From contig HG738139.1 in the NCBI GenBank assembly GCA_000499405.2, positions 6,658,616 to 6,722,615 of the forward strand: a stretch of DNA of 64,000 bases. Reading direction: 5' to 3'. Source of the stretch: Onchocerca volvulus (lineage: Eukaryota > Nematoda > Chromadorea > Rhabditida > Onchocercidae). Shown one piece after another: positions 52,839-64,000 of the stretch. The notes beneath the pieces were generated by a model. That model was given only the letters and a program-made list of their open reading frames with translations. It made no database searches and was not told the origin of the DNA. Every line of letters starts with the position of its first letter. Position 1 is the stretch's first letter. The translations under genes and the position numbers were made by a program.

Positions 52839-53812
52839 AACGAATTCATCCAGATTACGTAATGCTGAGAGTGTCATCCTAAAATTTAACAGATCATTAG
52901 GAAATTCTGGAGTTGAAAAATCAGTGTAAATCCCGAATAAAATCGTTTAATAATGTTTAGTAACGTTTATTATTGATCACAATGATATGACTTCAATTAG
53001 ATAATTATGCACAAACAAGCCAATTGAGCGCATTTCTAAAATACTATAAATTAAGATAATGTGGGATTCGTTTATTATTATTTAAACCAATTTGTTTGAA
53101 GAGGACCGCATGGTAATATTGTTTTAGGATCAGATGACATGGATCAAGGTTAGAGTTCATTTTACTTCACAAATAACTGTTAAACCTGGGACTGATTGGA
53201 AATCAATATCTTCGCTTGCACTGAACTTTCTGGTTTCTTGTCAATAAAATGATCGCTTCATTACAATATTTTTTTCGATTGTAAATCGGTGCCATTCACA
53301 ACAAGCACACTGACAACTAACCATTTGTTCTGTATTTATTTCAGATTTTAATCATCAGTGATAATAATTGTCTAAAAATTTACATTTTATTAATCCTTCC
53401 AGTCGCATTATTCTGTATTCTGCATTCTGTAGAAGTTTTTTCGTTCCATTTTGACTATTCGTTTCACTTCTCTTGCTCTTTTTCAACCTTTCCCTCCCTT
53501 GGCAATCATAGATCATTTCAAGTCAGAAATTCCAATCGAAATTATATTTCCACCACATTGCCTACATTTGTTACTCTTGTCAGATTTAATTAATCGGGCT
53601 CCTTTTACCTTGACTGCATAAGGCTCCTTTCTAGATGATGAGGCTGATGAAGCAAAGTTACTTATCATTTATCACAGATGATTTTTACATTGATTCAGTA
53701 AACTGGCTGAATTATTGATCAGAATGATAGCAGATCAATTATTGAGCTATTTTCTCATCTTTTACCTTCTTGATTTCTGATCTTGTTCTGTCATCATCAA
53801 ATATACTTCAGT
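52839..53812. other. Non-coding stretch before the BRICHOS start, apart from the micro-exon candidate
   Basis: AT-rich sequence that likely includes the promoter of the downstream plus-strand gene. I see no coding exon here other than the doubtful 21-nt segment at 53,137-53,157. Confidence 0.4.
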
Positions 53813-53844
53813 TTCTTTTTCAGAATTCATTTACAAATTTCTAG
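53813..53844 (+). other. Splice or trans-splice acceptors in front of the BRICHOS start codon
   Basis: TTTCTTTTTCAG is followed 21 bp later by AATTTCTAG, which directly abuts the ATG at 53,845. Either can be a spliced-leader acceptor. A cis-splice from upstream exons is possible using the second site. Confidence 0.5.
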
Positions 53845-56800
53845 ATGAGCTATGAGTCGCCGACGAAAAAAATTGAGCAAGAAGAAATCATGCGGCATTA
53901 CGTAAGTGAATCACGTCGATTACCTCGCATTCCTGGTTCACGTGGCCCTCTACAAGAAATTTTCACGGAAACAATTGAACGACGATACAACGAGGAATTA
54001 CCAATTCATGATTTTTACCGTACATCACAAAGCTCCTTACAACCAACTTCATCGATACTTAACAATGAGGCGGAACGAAGGTTTGCTCTACCGCTTTTCG
54101 TCGATATGGATCAAATATCTACCGCGTTTCCTCGGGATCAAAGATCTATCGTGTTTCCTCGGGATCAAGTATTTACTATGTTTTCTCGGGATGAAATATC
54201 TGTTGATACAGCTTATAATACAAGATGAAACTTGTATTTAATTGTCACTTGTCGCTTAAAATTACTATGTTTTCCATTAATTTTTGCATAAATACTGATT
54301 GCAGTATTTCTTTTGATCTGTCATCATTTCAGATACTACGCAACCGGCGAAAGAGACTGCAGTCGAGATGCGTCCTTTCTGCAAACATCAGGTATTGTTA
54401 ACACTTCTGGGATTATTACAATGATAAATATCATTAAATGTCTCATAACTATGCAAACAAGCCGACATCACTGGTCTCATTTCAATTTATCCACAAAACT
54501 GACGTAGATTTTCTTTTGAATATTTCGTTACATTAACTTTCAAATTTATTAGTAATTAATCATTAAACCTGTAATTCGACATGATAGATTATGTTCGAGA
54601 ATCCTTTTGGCAATTCAATAAATCAATGTGAAGAGCTTGATTCAAGTTTAAGAAAAATTCTTTTCTGACAATCTATACTAAAATTTGTACGTTTATTTAA
54701 TTGAAAACCTTCGCATATTTTAATATTTATTTAAGTGTGCGCAAAATTTGTGCATGCTATTGATCAAACATTATTAGAAGTAATGGGAAGGAAATGTCAA
54801 ATTACGGAAATTGAGAGTTTTAATTTTAAGATTTGCTGATCAGAAAATCGTTTGAATATTATGATTTAAAATTTATTCGTAGCAGTGCAATACTTTGTTG
54901 TAACTGCTATCATTTTTGATTCTTATTTTTAGTTCTTTGATTGTTTTTTGTTTTTTTGTTTGTTTTTACTTTTATTTTTGATTCTTCACTTTTTTTAGTT
55001 ACTTGTTATGGCCACTTATCACATCATATCAAACTAATCGTCTTCCCTTCTAAAGATAGACATTTCATCATCATCATCCATTTTTACATTCCTGCTATCG
55101 TCGTTGAGAGGAAATGAATAATTTTTGATTTTTTCTTTTTTTTTCCGGCGAAATACAGAGATAAATATTTGAAATTAGCAAATTAACAAAGTTGAAGGAA
55201 AAATCCAATTCTATCATATCATTTGTTCATTTAAATGCAATTATCAACTGCTAAACAATTATGTGCGCCGAGGAAATTAAATTAATACGAATTCACTGCT
55301 TCAATTAGAATTTTTGTATTTTCCAGTTATTAAATACAAATTGGCAATAAAAAGAGCAAAACAGAATTTTATTTCAATTTTCATAACATAACATCAAAAG
55401 CATAACATCAAAAGCAAGCATTTACTATTTGTTAATTTGTTCTTCAATCTTTTCCATCTTATTTGTTTATATCTCATTATTTAAACCTAATTTTCTGCTG
55501 ATATTCGAATTCTTTTCATCTTTTTTCGTTCCCAATGCTCTATCTTTCATTCGTTATCTTCCATTACCACTGAAATATGGACCGAAATAAACCGGTGGAA
55601 TTTATAGTTTTGTTAAAATCAGCAAGCTACTTCATAAAACATTCATAGTCATTTATTTTTGGATATCAAGAACTTTTTTTCAGTGATAAATCTTACAATT
55701 TACTATGAATCTTGTTCTATCCTTCAGGAGTTCGAAGTTTTTGTTGGAATCGTCGCACATTTCGTAACAAATCTGAATACGTTAATTGAAAAAATTTTAA
55801 AGTTTATCATGCATTTCGTATTATTATAAATTCTTCGTGTGAGATCATGAGATTGCAAAATAATTTGCAAAAGATCGAATCAAGTTTAATTTTATATTTA
55901 ATATATATTCTAATCAGTTTCCATTTAAAATAAATCAAACCATCAGAATGAAGTGCTGCTTATATTGTATCATTTATATTTATTGATATGCCGATGATGT
56001 TATCATATCATGATCACTGAAGATTCATTAATGAGAATCACTTATCTGTAATGCAACGATCATATCAAAAGATTTTCCTAACCACATTTTATGCTTCAAA
56101 TTAGATTATCAATAAAATTAAAAAAACTGATTGTGAAACTGATAATTAACTATATTGTCATTCATTTCATAACTTAATACTAATCTATGAGAAAATCTGG
56201 ATACTCATCATTATCTGATATCTCATTGTTTATTATTTTACCAATGGTAAAGAAAATTTATTGATGAGTACCATTAGGAAAAACATTAATTTTGGTTGGA
56301 TTGTAAAGATGATGAATTAAAATTCCAGTAGATTAGACATTATTAATACTTATAGATTGTTTCATGCGATTGATAATCTATGGATAAATTTCCAGGATCC
56401 CTTATTTCTCATACTAGTAATCCAAGCAAGAAGGGAAAATTGGGTTATTCCGGAATAAATAGCCCATTATATGGATTTCAACTTCAAAATCCGCTCAAAA
56501 TAAAATTAAAATTGATATGATTTTCAAAAGCTTATCAAAACAAGTATATGTAGAGATATGGTAAATCGTTTGTCCAGGGTTCCGAAACTTTGTTTTCCTC
56601 TCTGAAGATCTTCTCTAGGAGCTCTCGGATATTAGTACTTCTCATATTTCTTTTATTTTTTTTTCTTTTTATTGTTCTTTTTAAGTTCTCCTAAATCATT
56701 GCTCAGAAATAAAATATATGAGACTTTGTATTGTCACGTGTGAGTCTATCAAAGTTTCGAAAATTTAATTTAAATCTAAGTATTGCTGAAACTGCTGCTG

Positions 56801-59800
56801 ATCGATCCTCTTCTTTGATCATAAAATGTGCAAAACTAATCAATAAAAACAGAAAAACTAAGTTATTGTCCATCTGTCACTTCTTGTTTTTTAAAAAATC
56901 AACTTGATTAGGCAAGAAAAGTATGAAAAATAATTAATACAAATCATTTTTCCTGACTTATAAGACCAGAGGGAGTGAGAAATATCAGACTGTTTTTCGC
57001 ATCTAAAGATAGTTTTAGGAATGTCTTCTGGTAATCAACCGGAATCAGTAAACATACCGTACCCCAAATCATCAAGTAATTTGGATCAATCCACGACAAA
57101 CATTCATTCCTATGGATATGATGTTCATGAAGTTCATACATCAGGTCAGTTGTGCTCGTTTATCCATCTGAATTTAAAGCTTTGAGTTATAATTATTCTA
57201 TAGAAACATTTCGCAACAAATCAAATCACAGTAAGTTGTTTACGATTTCAAAATATACATTATTTTTGACATTTCTAACATATTGTAACATCGCTCGAAT
57301 CTCAAATTCGATCAAAACTTCGATTCAGTTTTTGATTAAAATTCTGAAAATCCGTGAATTACAGAGGGCGGTGCACGAATAGTGCAAACGCATGGAACAG
57401 GCCTTATCCAAGGTGATAGATCAACAATAGAGCAGACTGAGCGAAGTCTGAATCAGCAACGGATACACAGCGATCGAAGTGTCGAACATCAGCGGACAGT
57501 GTTGATTGAGGAGCGGAGCGAAGGAAAGAATTCAAGAATGTTGTCATCTCTGAAATCTGGCCACAAGGAAGTCGGTTTCTTCGATTCGGCCAGGTCCAAT
57601 ACGTTTTTGTTTGTCAAAATGTGCTAGAACTGAGATATTTGCCCAAATCCAGCAAACAGTCAATCAGTTCTCTACAAATTCAGGACAGCAGCTAATGAAA
57701 TCAGTACTGCGATTGATCATCATCGGAAAACTATTTATACATTACCTTTACCATCCACTGACAGAATAGAAAGTTGGCAACGTGTGGGCACTTTACCGAC
57801 AGAAAGGTTCATTATTAATTAATTAATTAAAAATTGATTTCCAGTATAGAACAGAGAATATTTAAAAAAGGCATTTCGGAAACCTTTTGCAGTGTACAGA
57901 TGGTTTTGCTCTGGAGACATTGGAAGACTTCCTCACTTCTAATCACCATGTCCACTACAGTGTTTTCTAAGATTTCTTAGTTTGATTAAATCCAGTATTA
58001 GTTAAATAAATTTAATCTTATTAATTTGATAACAGCTACCACAGCGCTAATAATAATAATAATGATTATTATTATTATTACTATTATTATTAATTATTAC
58101 CAAAAGGATTAATTATTAATAGTAATAATTATTATTGAAGAAAATTATAAATTAATTATTAATAATAATAATTACAATAATAATAATAATAATAATTAAT
58201 ATATAGTATTGATGATATTTTTACAATATATGTAATCAGATTATTGCACCAAATATTTCTAAAAATTGCTGCAGAAGTTTTCTATGCAAATTGAGCGATC
58301 TGCATTTTCGGATTGTTATTTTCGGTTTTAATTCAGTTTTGATTTTATTTCAGTCCAATTTAGTCCGAATCTAGAAGTAACCTGTTTTAGTACACTGTCT
58401 CGAAAGGACAGCTACAAACGTATGCAAATGGAACAGCTGGATGATCCAACTGATGTTTATGCGGTATGCTGAAGCATTTGCTATTCGAATTATGAATCTT
58501 TAATCAAAGTTTGGTAGCGCAAAGAGCACAGCTTCAAATTATTTGAATATTCGAAATAATTCCGAATTACAGCCTCGATCAGATGCCTCATTAATCGCCG
58601 GTTTCAAAAGATCGCCTTCGCAGTCATCCGAGGAAATGCTCACTCTGTGGGAAAAAATGGTACAATTCATGAGGAAGGTTATCTCCAGAGCCAGGTTTTA
58701 CTGAATAATCGTCAATTTTTAATTAATTATGCACAAAATAGAAAGTATGTGTAAGTGGGAACTTTCCATAAAACGTACTTTAATGATGTTGAGGGATTGG
58801 ACACAAACTCTGGGAACAATAAACCAATCCATGGACCTCTTTGTGGACATTTTGGTCCCCATACAAATGCTCTCTAGGAGTCAAAATAGTCATCACATTT
58901 TGAATTAATCTTTCGAAATTGGTAGATTGATGCAAACTGCGACAGAATTTTGCCCAGACCTCTTTATGATAGTTTACTTGGACATCGTGGAAGATATCTG
59001 CCATTATGACAGTTAGTATTCTCAAAGTATCAATACTGCTTTTCATGTATAATGAGAGATTAAAGATTATTTGAATCATTTCTTGTGAATGTTTTAAATT
59101 TTAAAAGAGATTTTTTTTTAGAAATACGACTTGGACGCCTCGCTTGATTTGTCTTTTATTATTATTTTTACTTTTCGTCACTTTATTTTTCGTTTTACTC
59201 GGCATTATATTACGCGCTCTATTTGGCTCTTATTCGGTAAGTAATACTTTCGGTAATAATATTTCCAGCAGTGAAAGTTTATAAATTGCACTTTTAAACA
59301 GATCGAATTACTTTATCTATGAAAGAAGTCGACTTATTTTTGTTCTTTAAGTACTAAATTACAATAGAAATCCAATCAATTTTGAACTTGCAAAAATTTT
59401 TTAATTTACAGAAATGATGTTTGAAGTCTTCGTAATTAATATATTCAGTAATTTACTTCTGAATAAGAAGTAAATTGTAGAAGATAACTCTGGAAGATCA
59501 TAATGAGCTTCTGCAATAATTTATCTGCTTTATTACTGATCTCTTCATGAGTACAAATTCTGTTTATTTTCGACGCAATCAGAATCTGACGAATCAATGT
59601 TTAGGCACGAACATTATCCTTATATCCGCCAATATGCGAGAAATGTCATAATAGTGTCTACAATCAGCTTCCCAGTCGACTTCATATTCTCTTCTACAGT
59701 TCATCTCAGGTTCACTTCGAGTTGACCGGTAATCTACCATTGAGAAGTAACTCGTTCAGTGTTATCGATTTCGAAACGGTACATTTTATTCTCATCTATA

Positions 59801-60859
59801 TTCTGGAAATTAGTATTTAAAAAAAATGGGCGATTTCATTTTTCAGTTGATGTTTCTTGGGAAAGTTTCCAACTGGCAGCATTTCTCGAAATTTCTGTCT
59901 TCTTTTTGGCAACATTTAACGCAACTTTGCAGGGTTACGTAGCAGTAGCGGATCATGCGTTGATTGATGCTTCTGGTAGACATATTGCATGCTTTCTGAT
60001 GCCCCTTGATCGTTCCGCTATTCCAAGTATCTCAGCTTTGCACGATGCACTTTCATCTGTAAGCTCTGAGGTTCGCATTCGGAATCATTTTTGCCTCTGT
60101 TTTCAACAAATGAATGAAATTTTGCAAATTTTAAATAGTGCAATAAAGTTGCAACAAAATATTGCAACCCTTCGAAAATTTTATCAAAATCTTGTCTATT
60201 AAATTTATTAATGCTTGCAAACAAACTTTTTTTTTTAATTTTAATTTATTGCAAAAAAAAAAAAGACTTTCGGTTGAGCATTAAGATTCATTCGGAATAT
60301 GGATGGCAAGAATATTGGCAATATCATGCAGAAGCAATAGATGCGAAAATCGCAGAACATAAATTTACAAATAAAATTGATCAGTGTCGTGGTGCAAAAT
60401 GGTACTTGCTGAAGCATACAGTTTATACAAGAGGTTAATTACAGGACTTCTAGTTTTAGTGCTAAGTATTGTAGCAAATGCCAGTATTGGTATTATTATT
60501 TAATGAAATTGTACCACTATTTGCTTATTTCTAGGAAAAAAAAATGTCTCATTTCTGGACATCTAATTGAGACATTTGCTAATTCTTATTACATATACTG
60601 CTGCTTTTTATTACAGTTGTCGGTTAACATCTTAAGCAATATTTTGCATATTTTAGATTCAAGCTGCTCAAATTGTTACGACTTTTGCTTGCCAAACTAT
60701 GCTATTCAACGATTACATAAGTATGAAGATGACATGTCGATCGGTATTAGACGTTTGGATTGCTTCCGGCTTTATGTTCCTGAATGGGAAAGATATCAAT
60801 TAATACCTGACAATCAAGGTGGACATTGGTCCTATCCAGTAATTCCATCGAATATATAA
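53845..60859 (+). CDS. Type II single-pass membrane protein with BRICHOS-like domain
   Basis: Twelve exons join in frame: 53845-54080, 54333-54391, 57019-57144, 57365-57593, 57684-57806, 58364-58463, 58573-58694, 59122-59236, 59710-59778, 59933-60058, 60286-60433 and 60657-60859 (TAA), giving 551 residues. Residues 1-339 are hydrophilic, rich in Ser/Arg/Glu/Gln, with no signal peptide. One strongly hydrophobic segment (about 340-364, LICLLLLFLLFVTLFFVLLG) follows Arg-rich sequence, which suggests a type II orientation. The lumenal part has the BRICHOS pattern: Asp390 (VIDFETGYVAVADHALIDAS), Cys413 (ACFLMPLDRSAIP) and Cys469 (DQCRGAKWYLL), 56 residues apart, as in the ITM2/BRI and surfactant-protein C type domain, which acts as an intramolecular chaperone for an aggregation-prone segment. 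A Cys-rich tail (SSCSNCYDFCLP...) follows to 551. Exon 1 could instead extend through the 27-bp repeat at 54,102-54,200, but then it does not join exon 2 in frame. The first two exon junctions are the least certain. Confidence 0.78.
54102..54202 (+). repeat. 27-bp tandem repeat, about 3.5 copies, open in the exon 1 frame
   Basis: Units start GATCAAATATCTAC, GATCAAAGATCTAT, GATCAAGTATTTAC and GATGAAATATCTG, with the shared end TTTCCTCGG or TTTTCTCGG, at a 27-bp period. In the frame of the BRICHOS first exon they read as nine-residue repeats (DQISTAFPR, DQRSIVFPR, DQVFTMFSR). My preferred splice (donor after 54,080) puts them in the intron. An alternative isoform could include them. Confidence 0.75.
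54392..57018 (+). other. Long intron of the BRICHOS gene (about 2.6 kb)
   Basis: AT-rich intron bounded by the donor CAG/GTATTG and the acceptor GATAGTTTTAG. It holds a short duplication (CATAACATCAAAAG twice near 55,385-55,415). I see no supported nested gene. Confidence 0.55.
58047..58204. repeat. ATT/AAT trinucleotide repeat region, partly palindromic
   Basis: Runs of (TAA)n, (TTA)n and (ATT)n in both orientations form long self-complementary tracts within the BRICHOS intron between 57,806 and 58,364. Confidence 0.85.
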
Positions 60860-62256
60860 CAAGATTCATTTTCAGCAAAATGAATTAATTAGAATCTACC
60901 AACTAAATAAATGGCATTTATTGAACAGAAAATGTAGATTCGAGTTTGTTTTAGGAATTTCATGTTATTTCTTATAATAAAGTTTGTCCTAAATAATGCT
61001 TACATTTTTTTTCTATTGATTGAAATTATCATCAAAATCTGTTTTTATCCCTCATTCCCCCAAGTACTTTTTTCTTCTCAAGCATTCAAAAATTAAGATC
61101 AATAGATTACTCTGAGCCAAAATAAAAGTCAAGTTTACAAGGAGTTTTTTTCAGTTTCAGTTTTTGTTCGGAATAATGAAAAATCATTAAAAAATTTGTT
61201 TTGAAGTTTGGGTAAATTTTCAGTTAAATGAAAAGATGTGATTAGCTTGATAGATTGAATACCGTTGCCTTTCCCTTTATTAATTTCCAATTCAAAATTT
61301 CGTCCTCCGAACTTTAGTCATTCTGCATAACATATGTTCAATTTCTCACAATATTTAATTCCATCCTTGTCGTAAAATTATGTTTAAGAAATCAATCGGG
61401 AAGAGAATCTTCCGTACTGTATTTAGATCACTTATTGCGTGTTAGCAATTTTAACGAACTTCTTAATGTTTTTCTATTAGATGTTGAGGAAAAGACTGTC
61501 TGGAAACAAACTTTAAGAATTCAGATGTACTCGCAGGATAGGTAATTTCATTTACAGATTATCTTACTCAATGGCAAACTTCAAAAACCGGCTGATACCA
61601 ATATGCAAACAGATGAAGTTTTAAATAAGCTGATGGTTATGTGTAACTTTATATTATAGAAATATGTGTTCCGCATATCAAACTCTAAACTGCCTTGTTA
61701 TTTTGTCTATTCATACAATGACTTGACAGACCGCCGTTTACCCAATTTTCCTTTAGTGTCTTCTGTTATTAAGAGCTCACTGATAGTGCTTACAATTATA
61801 TATTTTAAAATTGTCGAATTTTCACTATTAATAAGAATGAGTATATTGTAATATAATCTTGAATAAATTGAATGGTGCTGTAGAAAAGTTCATGATAAAA
61901 GAAGGATTTGGTAGGAGATTGCTCTCGCCTCACCATTGCAATAGATTCATCGATTCATCGATAAATCGCTGATTTAGAGCCATGATAAATATCACAGTTC
62001 CACGGAACGTTATGACGGGATGAGTTCAGAAAAAGACTGAGTTAGTTGAAGTGAAATGTTTTAGATGCCACATTATTCGAAAATAATTTATATCTATGAA
62101 TAAAGATATCGAATAGAAAAAAAACAACTGAATTTAGTCTTCAAAAATTTCTTCTTGTCTATATGATTTAGAGCTTCCGCACATAACAAATTTTTTAGGA
62201 TTGACAATTTAAAATATATGTAAAATGCATAATTCTTTAATTTACAGCATTTAGTT
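60860..62256. other. Intergenic stretch between convergent genes, with doubtful exon-like fragments
   Basis: AATAAA-type signals at about 60,904 (CTAAATAAATGG) and 60,976 (TATAATAAAG) fit the BRICHOS 3'UTR. Plus-strand fragments at about 61,380-61,640 (MFKKSIGKRIFRTVFRSLIA, then VEEKTVWKQTLRIQMYSQDR after a TCTATTAG acceptor) look protein-like, but the gap that would have to be spliced next is only 16 nt, so I do not call a gene. Confidence 0.4.
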
Positions 62257-64000
62257 TCAACTTTTTTGTTTTCTTGCAAGTGTTGACTTTGTTAGTCCTG
62301 AAAAAAAAGCAGAGAAAAGTAAAACTGTGTATATTTTAATATAATCTGAAGCGATATCATTCCAGGCACTATTCATTTAATTTGCATAATCAGTAAAGGT
62401 TCGAAATATCAGAAAAGTTTGGCAAACGAATGACATGTTAAATAAGTGAAGATCATCACCATCAGGACAAAAAATGTTGCAAAAATCTATTAGCGTTCAA
62501 AGCATGCAGTGTATACTAATGATATGATTTTTAAATTGCTCAAAAATCAATGGTTTTGCAGCAGTTTTTGTGGAATTAGATAATTTGTTGCTGAAATTAA
62601 GTAGACACTGATACCTTCACTGCTGGAACTTTTATCGCTTAAAGTAGAGAGTTGTTCGTCTTGAGTCTGTTGAGTTTCCATATATTGTTGTTTAGATTTT
62701 TCTACTTTTTTTTTCAAGTTTTTAGTAGTTTCTGAATCTTTGTGTTCTCGGTCTCCATCGTCCTCATCCATCTGTGTTTCTAATGTCCTCCTCGTCACGT
62801 TTAATGATGACAATGTTAAAGGTTTTGATTTCGTTATTTTTGTCATTTGAGTCCGTTCCGAACCTAGTTGCAATTCTTTCGCTTTTACTTTTGCCTGAAA
62901 TAAGCCAAGTTTGATGATAGAATGCATGCCAGGCCAGTGTTTTTTCGGCTTTTTTTTTGTAATTTGAAGCTTGTTTGAAAAGATTTGTATTTATTTCTGT
63001 TGTTAACAACAGTCCATTACCTCAATCACTAGATCACTCGGTTATTTTAAAAATGTGATACAGCGTGCGATAATATCTTGAATAACTTCAACAAATTAAC
63101 ATAAAATTGTGAAATATGATACAGTCATCCTACTGCCATGCTCATAAAGATTTGTTGTAATCAATAACTAAAGAAAAACTGGTCCAGTCAAATCCATTTT
63201 TACCTTTACTGGCTCTCCAAGCGATGATTTAGTCTTCTTCAAAACAACTGGAAGCGTTAGCTAAATAAAGCAATTCAATTTTAAAGGGATTTTTGAAAAT
63301 GCTCGCACTTAAAAAAAAGAAACAATCTTGCTGATGCAAATAGTTGTATTTTCGCTATTAGAATAAGTTCCGGATTCTAGACGCTGTTTTCCAGCGCAAC
63401 AATCTAATTTATAATTTATCAATACAACTGTCCAGTGACATCAATGCCAAGCTACATTCAGTTTAATATGAAGATTACCGTAGTTCTAGAAGCTGTTGAT
63501 ATTAGCTTCTTTTTGATACTGTCCTGTAAATTTGAAAACTATTTTTCTTAGAAAAGTTAATCAGACAAAAAAATTCCAATCATCTACTAAAAATTTCACC
63601 GTTTTATTAATCAAATGTGAAGGAAACAATTAAATTAACATATTTTAGGATTAACCTTCTTCCTTGATAATATTTTGTCCGGCTCTTGCGTTTCAGTTTC
63701 TAATGATATATTACTTTCTATATCTAAGGTTGGCTGATCGGCACTTCGTTCATTATCGATAAGGACTGACATTCCTTCCTAAAAAATGTACTGATTTTTT
63801 TCTAAATCAGTTAACTTTCATACTGTTTTCTCTGTTTCAAATTTCTCATAATATTTTCCAGAATAAAAGAAAGCTTACATCTTCACCAACAGGTTTCAGC
63901 GTTACAACAGCAGGTCCCAGAATATGATAGTGATCATCCAAGTTCGTTGAAGGTTTCACATCAACAATCATTGCTCGGAATCCGATGATAAGCTTTCTTC
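62257..64000 (-). CDS. Unidentified charged low-complexity protein, 5'-partial
   Basis: Five minus-strand exons join in frame: 64000-63879 (runs off the window), 63778-63656, 63260-63204, 62894-62615 and 62297-62257 (TGA), giving 206 residues in the window. The first exon reads AMIVDVKPSTNLDDHYHILG followed by PAVVTLKPVGED. The rest is rich in Lys, Glu, Ser, Thr and Gln, with a short basic segment (LPVVLKKTKSSLGEPVKAKV), an acidic stretch (QMDEDDGDREHKDSE), a Lys/Gln-rich stretch that could be a short coiled coil, and a serine run before the basic C-terminus (LTKSTLARKQKS). I recognise no domain or family. The splice sites are good (TTATTTCAG, GTAAGC, GTTAAT, GTATCA), so the exon structure is more certain than the function. 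The 41-bp last exon is the weakest call. Confidence 0.6.

Larger units (their letters stand above)
51660..53157 (+). other. Cluster of plus-strand exon-like segments upstream of the BRICHOS gene
   Basis: Besides the candidate CDS listed separately, three more segments look coding on this strand: about 51,670-51,820 (SLNDDLNNNYMPPRMGTCGD..., open until TGA before a GTAATA site); about 52,735-52,797 (LRLVGLATRGLADPVNLIRP, ending at a strong donor GAG/GTGAGC); and a 21-nt micro-exon at 53,137-53,157 (DQMTWIK) framed by TTGTTTTAG and GTTAGAG. They could be exons of one unidentified gene, extra 5' exons of the BRICHOS gene, or relics. I could not join them into one frame. Confidence 0.3.

Noticed and set aside
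52741..52862. Minus-strand exon MTLSALRNLDEFVYDATKIG... with good acceptor and donor
   Set aside because: The next in-frame acceptor would leave an intron of about 25 nt; the overlapping plus-strand reading is equally good, so neither is called as a gene.
1..64000. tRNA, rRNA, CRISPR arrays, operons or prokaryotic-type elements
   Set aside because: None seen by eye; gene structure is plainly eukaryotic. A tRNA scan would be needed to exclude small RNA genes completely.

Overview
The window is AT-rich nuclear DNA from a nematode, most likely a filarial or other spirurid worm. This is inferred from intron-rich genes with short exons, TTTCAG/TTTTAG acceptors, GTAAGT/GTTAGT-like donors, acceptor sites directly before some start codons (as in spliced-leader trans-splicing), and the gene content. 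No database search was run. Exon boundaries were read by eye from splice signals and reading-frame continuity.

Layout. (1) 1,005-10,228 (+): the 3' part of a CUX/Cut-class homeobox gene (C. elegans ceh-44, vertebrate CUX1). It has an N-terminal coiled coil, three CUT domains and a Cut-type homeodomain in 24 exons; the first coding exons lie upstream of the window. (2) About 11,560-12,910 (+): sequence matching the CASP-specific 3' exons that the CUX locus carries in other animals, broken by two in-frame stops and a frameshift. (3) 15,569-17,735 (-): a five-exon gene for a 407-residue protein with two tandem CXXC zinc fingers and a Gln-rich tail. (4) About 17.8-40.9 kb: a gene-poor stretch of some 23 kb with simple repeats, two arrays of about 45 bp period, a triple CRE-like motif and a few weak exon-like ORFs. 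(5) 40,913-44,033 (-): a complete nine-exon cytosolic NAD-dependent glycerol-3-phosphate dehydrogenase of 355 residues. (6) 44-53.8 kb: mostly non-coding, with a miRNA-like hairpin and plus-strand exon-like segments concentrated at 51.7-53.2 kb. (7) 53,845-60,859 (+): a twelve-exon type II membrane protein with a BRICHOS-like lumenal domain. (8) 62,257-64,000 (-): the 3' end of an unidentified gene for a charged, low-complexity protein.

The genes do not form an operon or pathway: strands alternate and gaps are large. The most notable points are the decayed CASP module next to an intact CUX gene, the tandem-CXXC protein with no associated enzyme domain, the miRNA-like hairpin at 51.4 kb, and the unexplained coding-like segments upstream of the BRICHOS gene.
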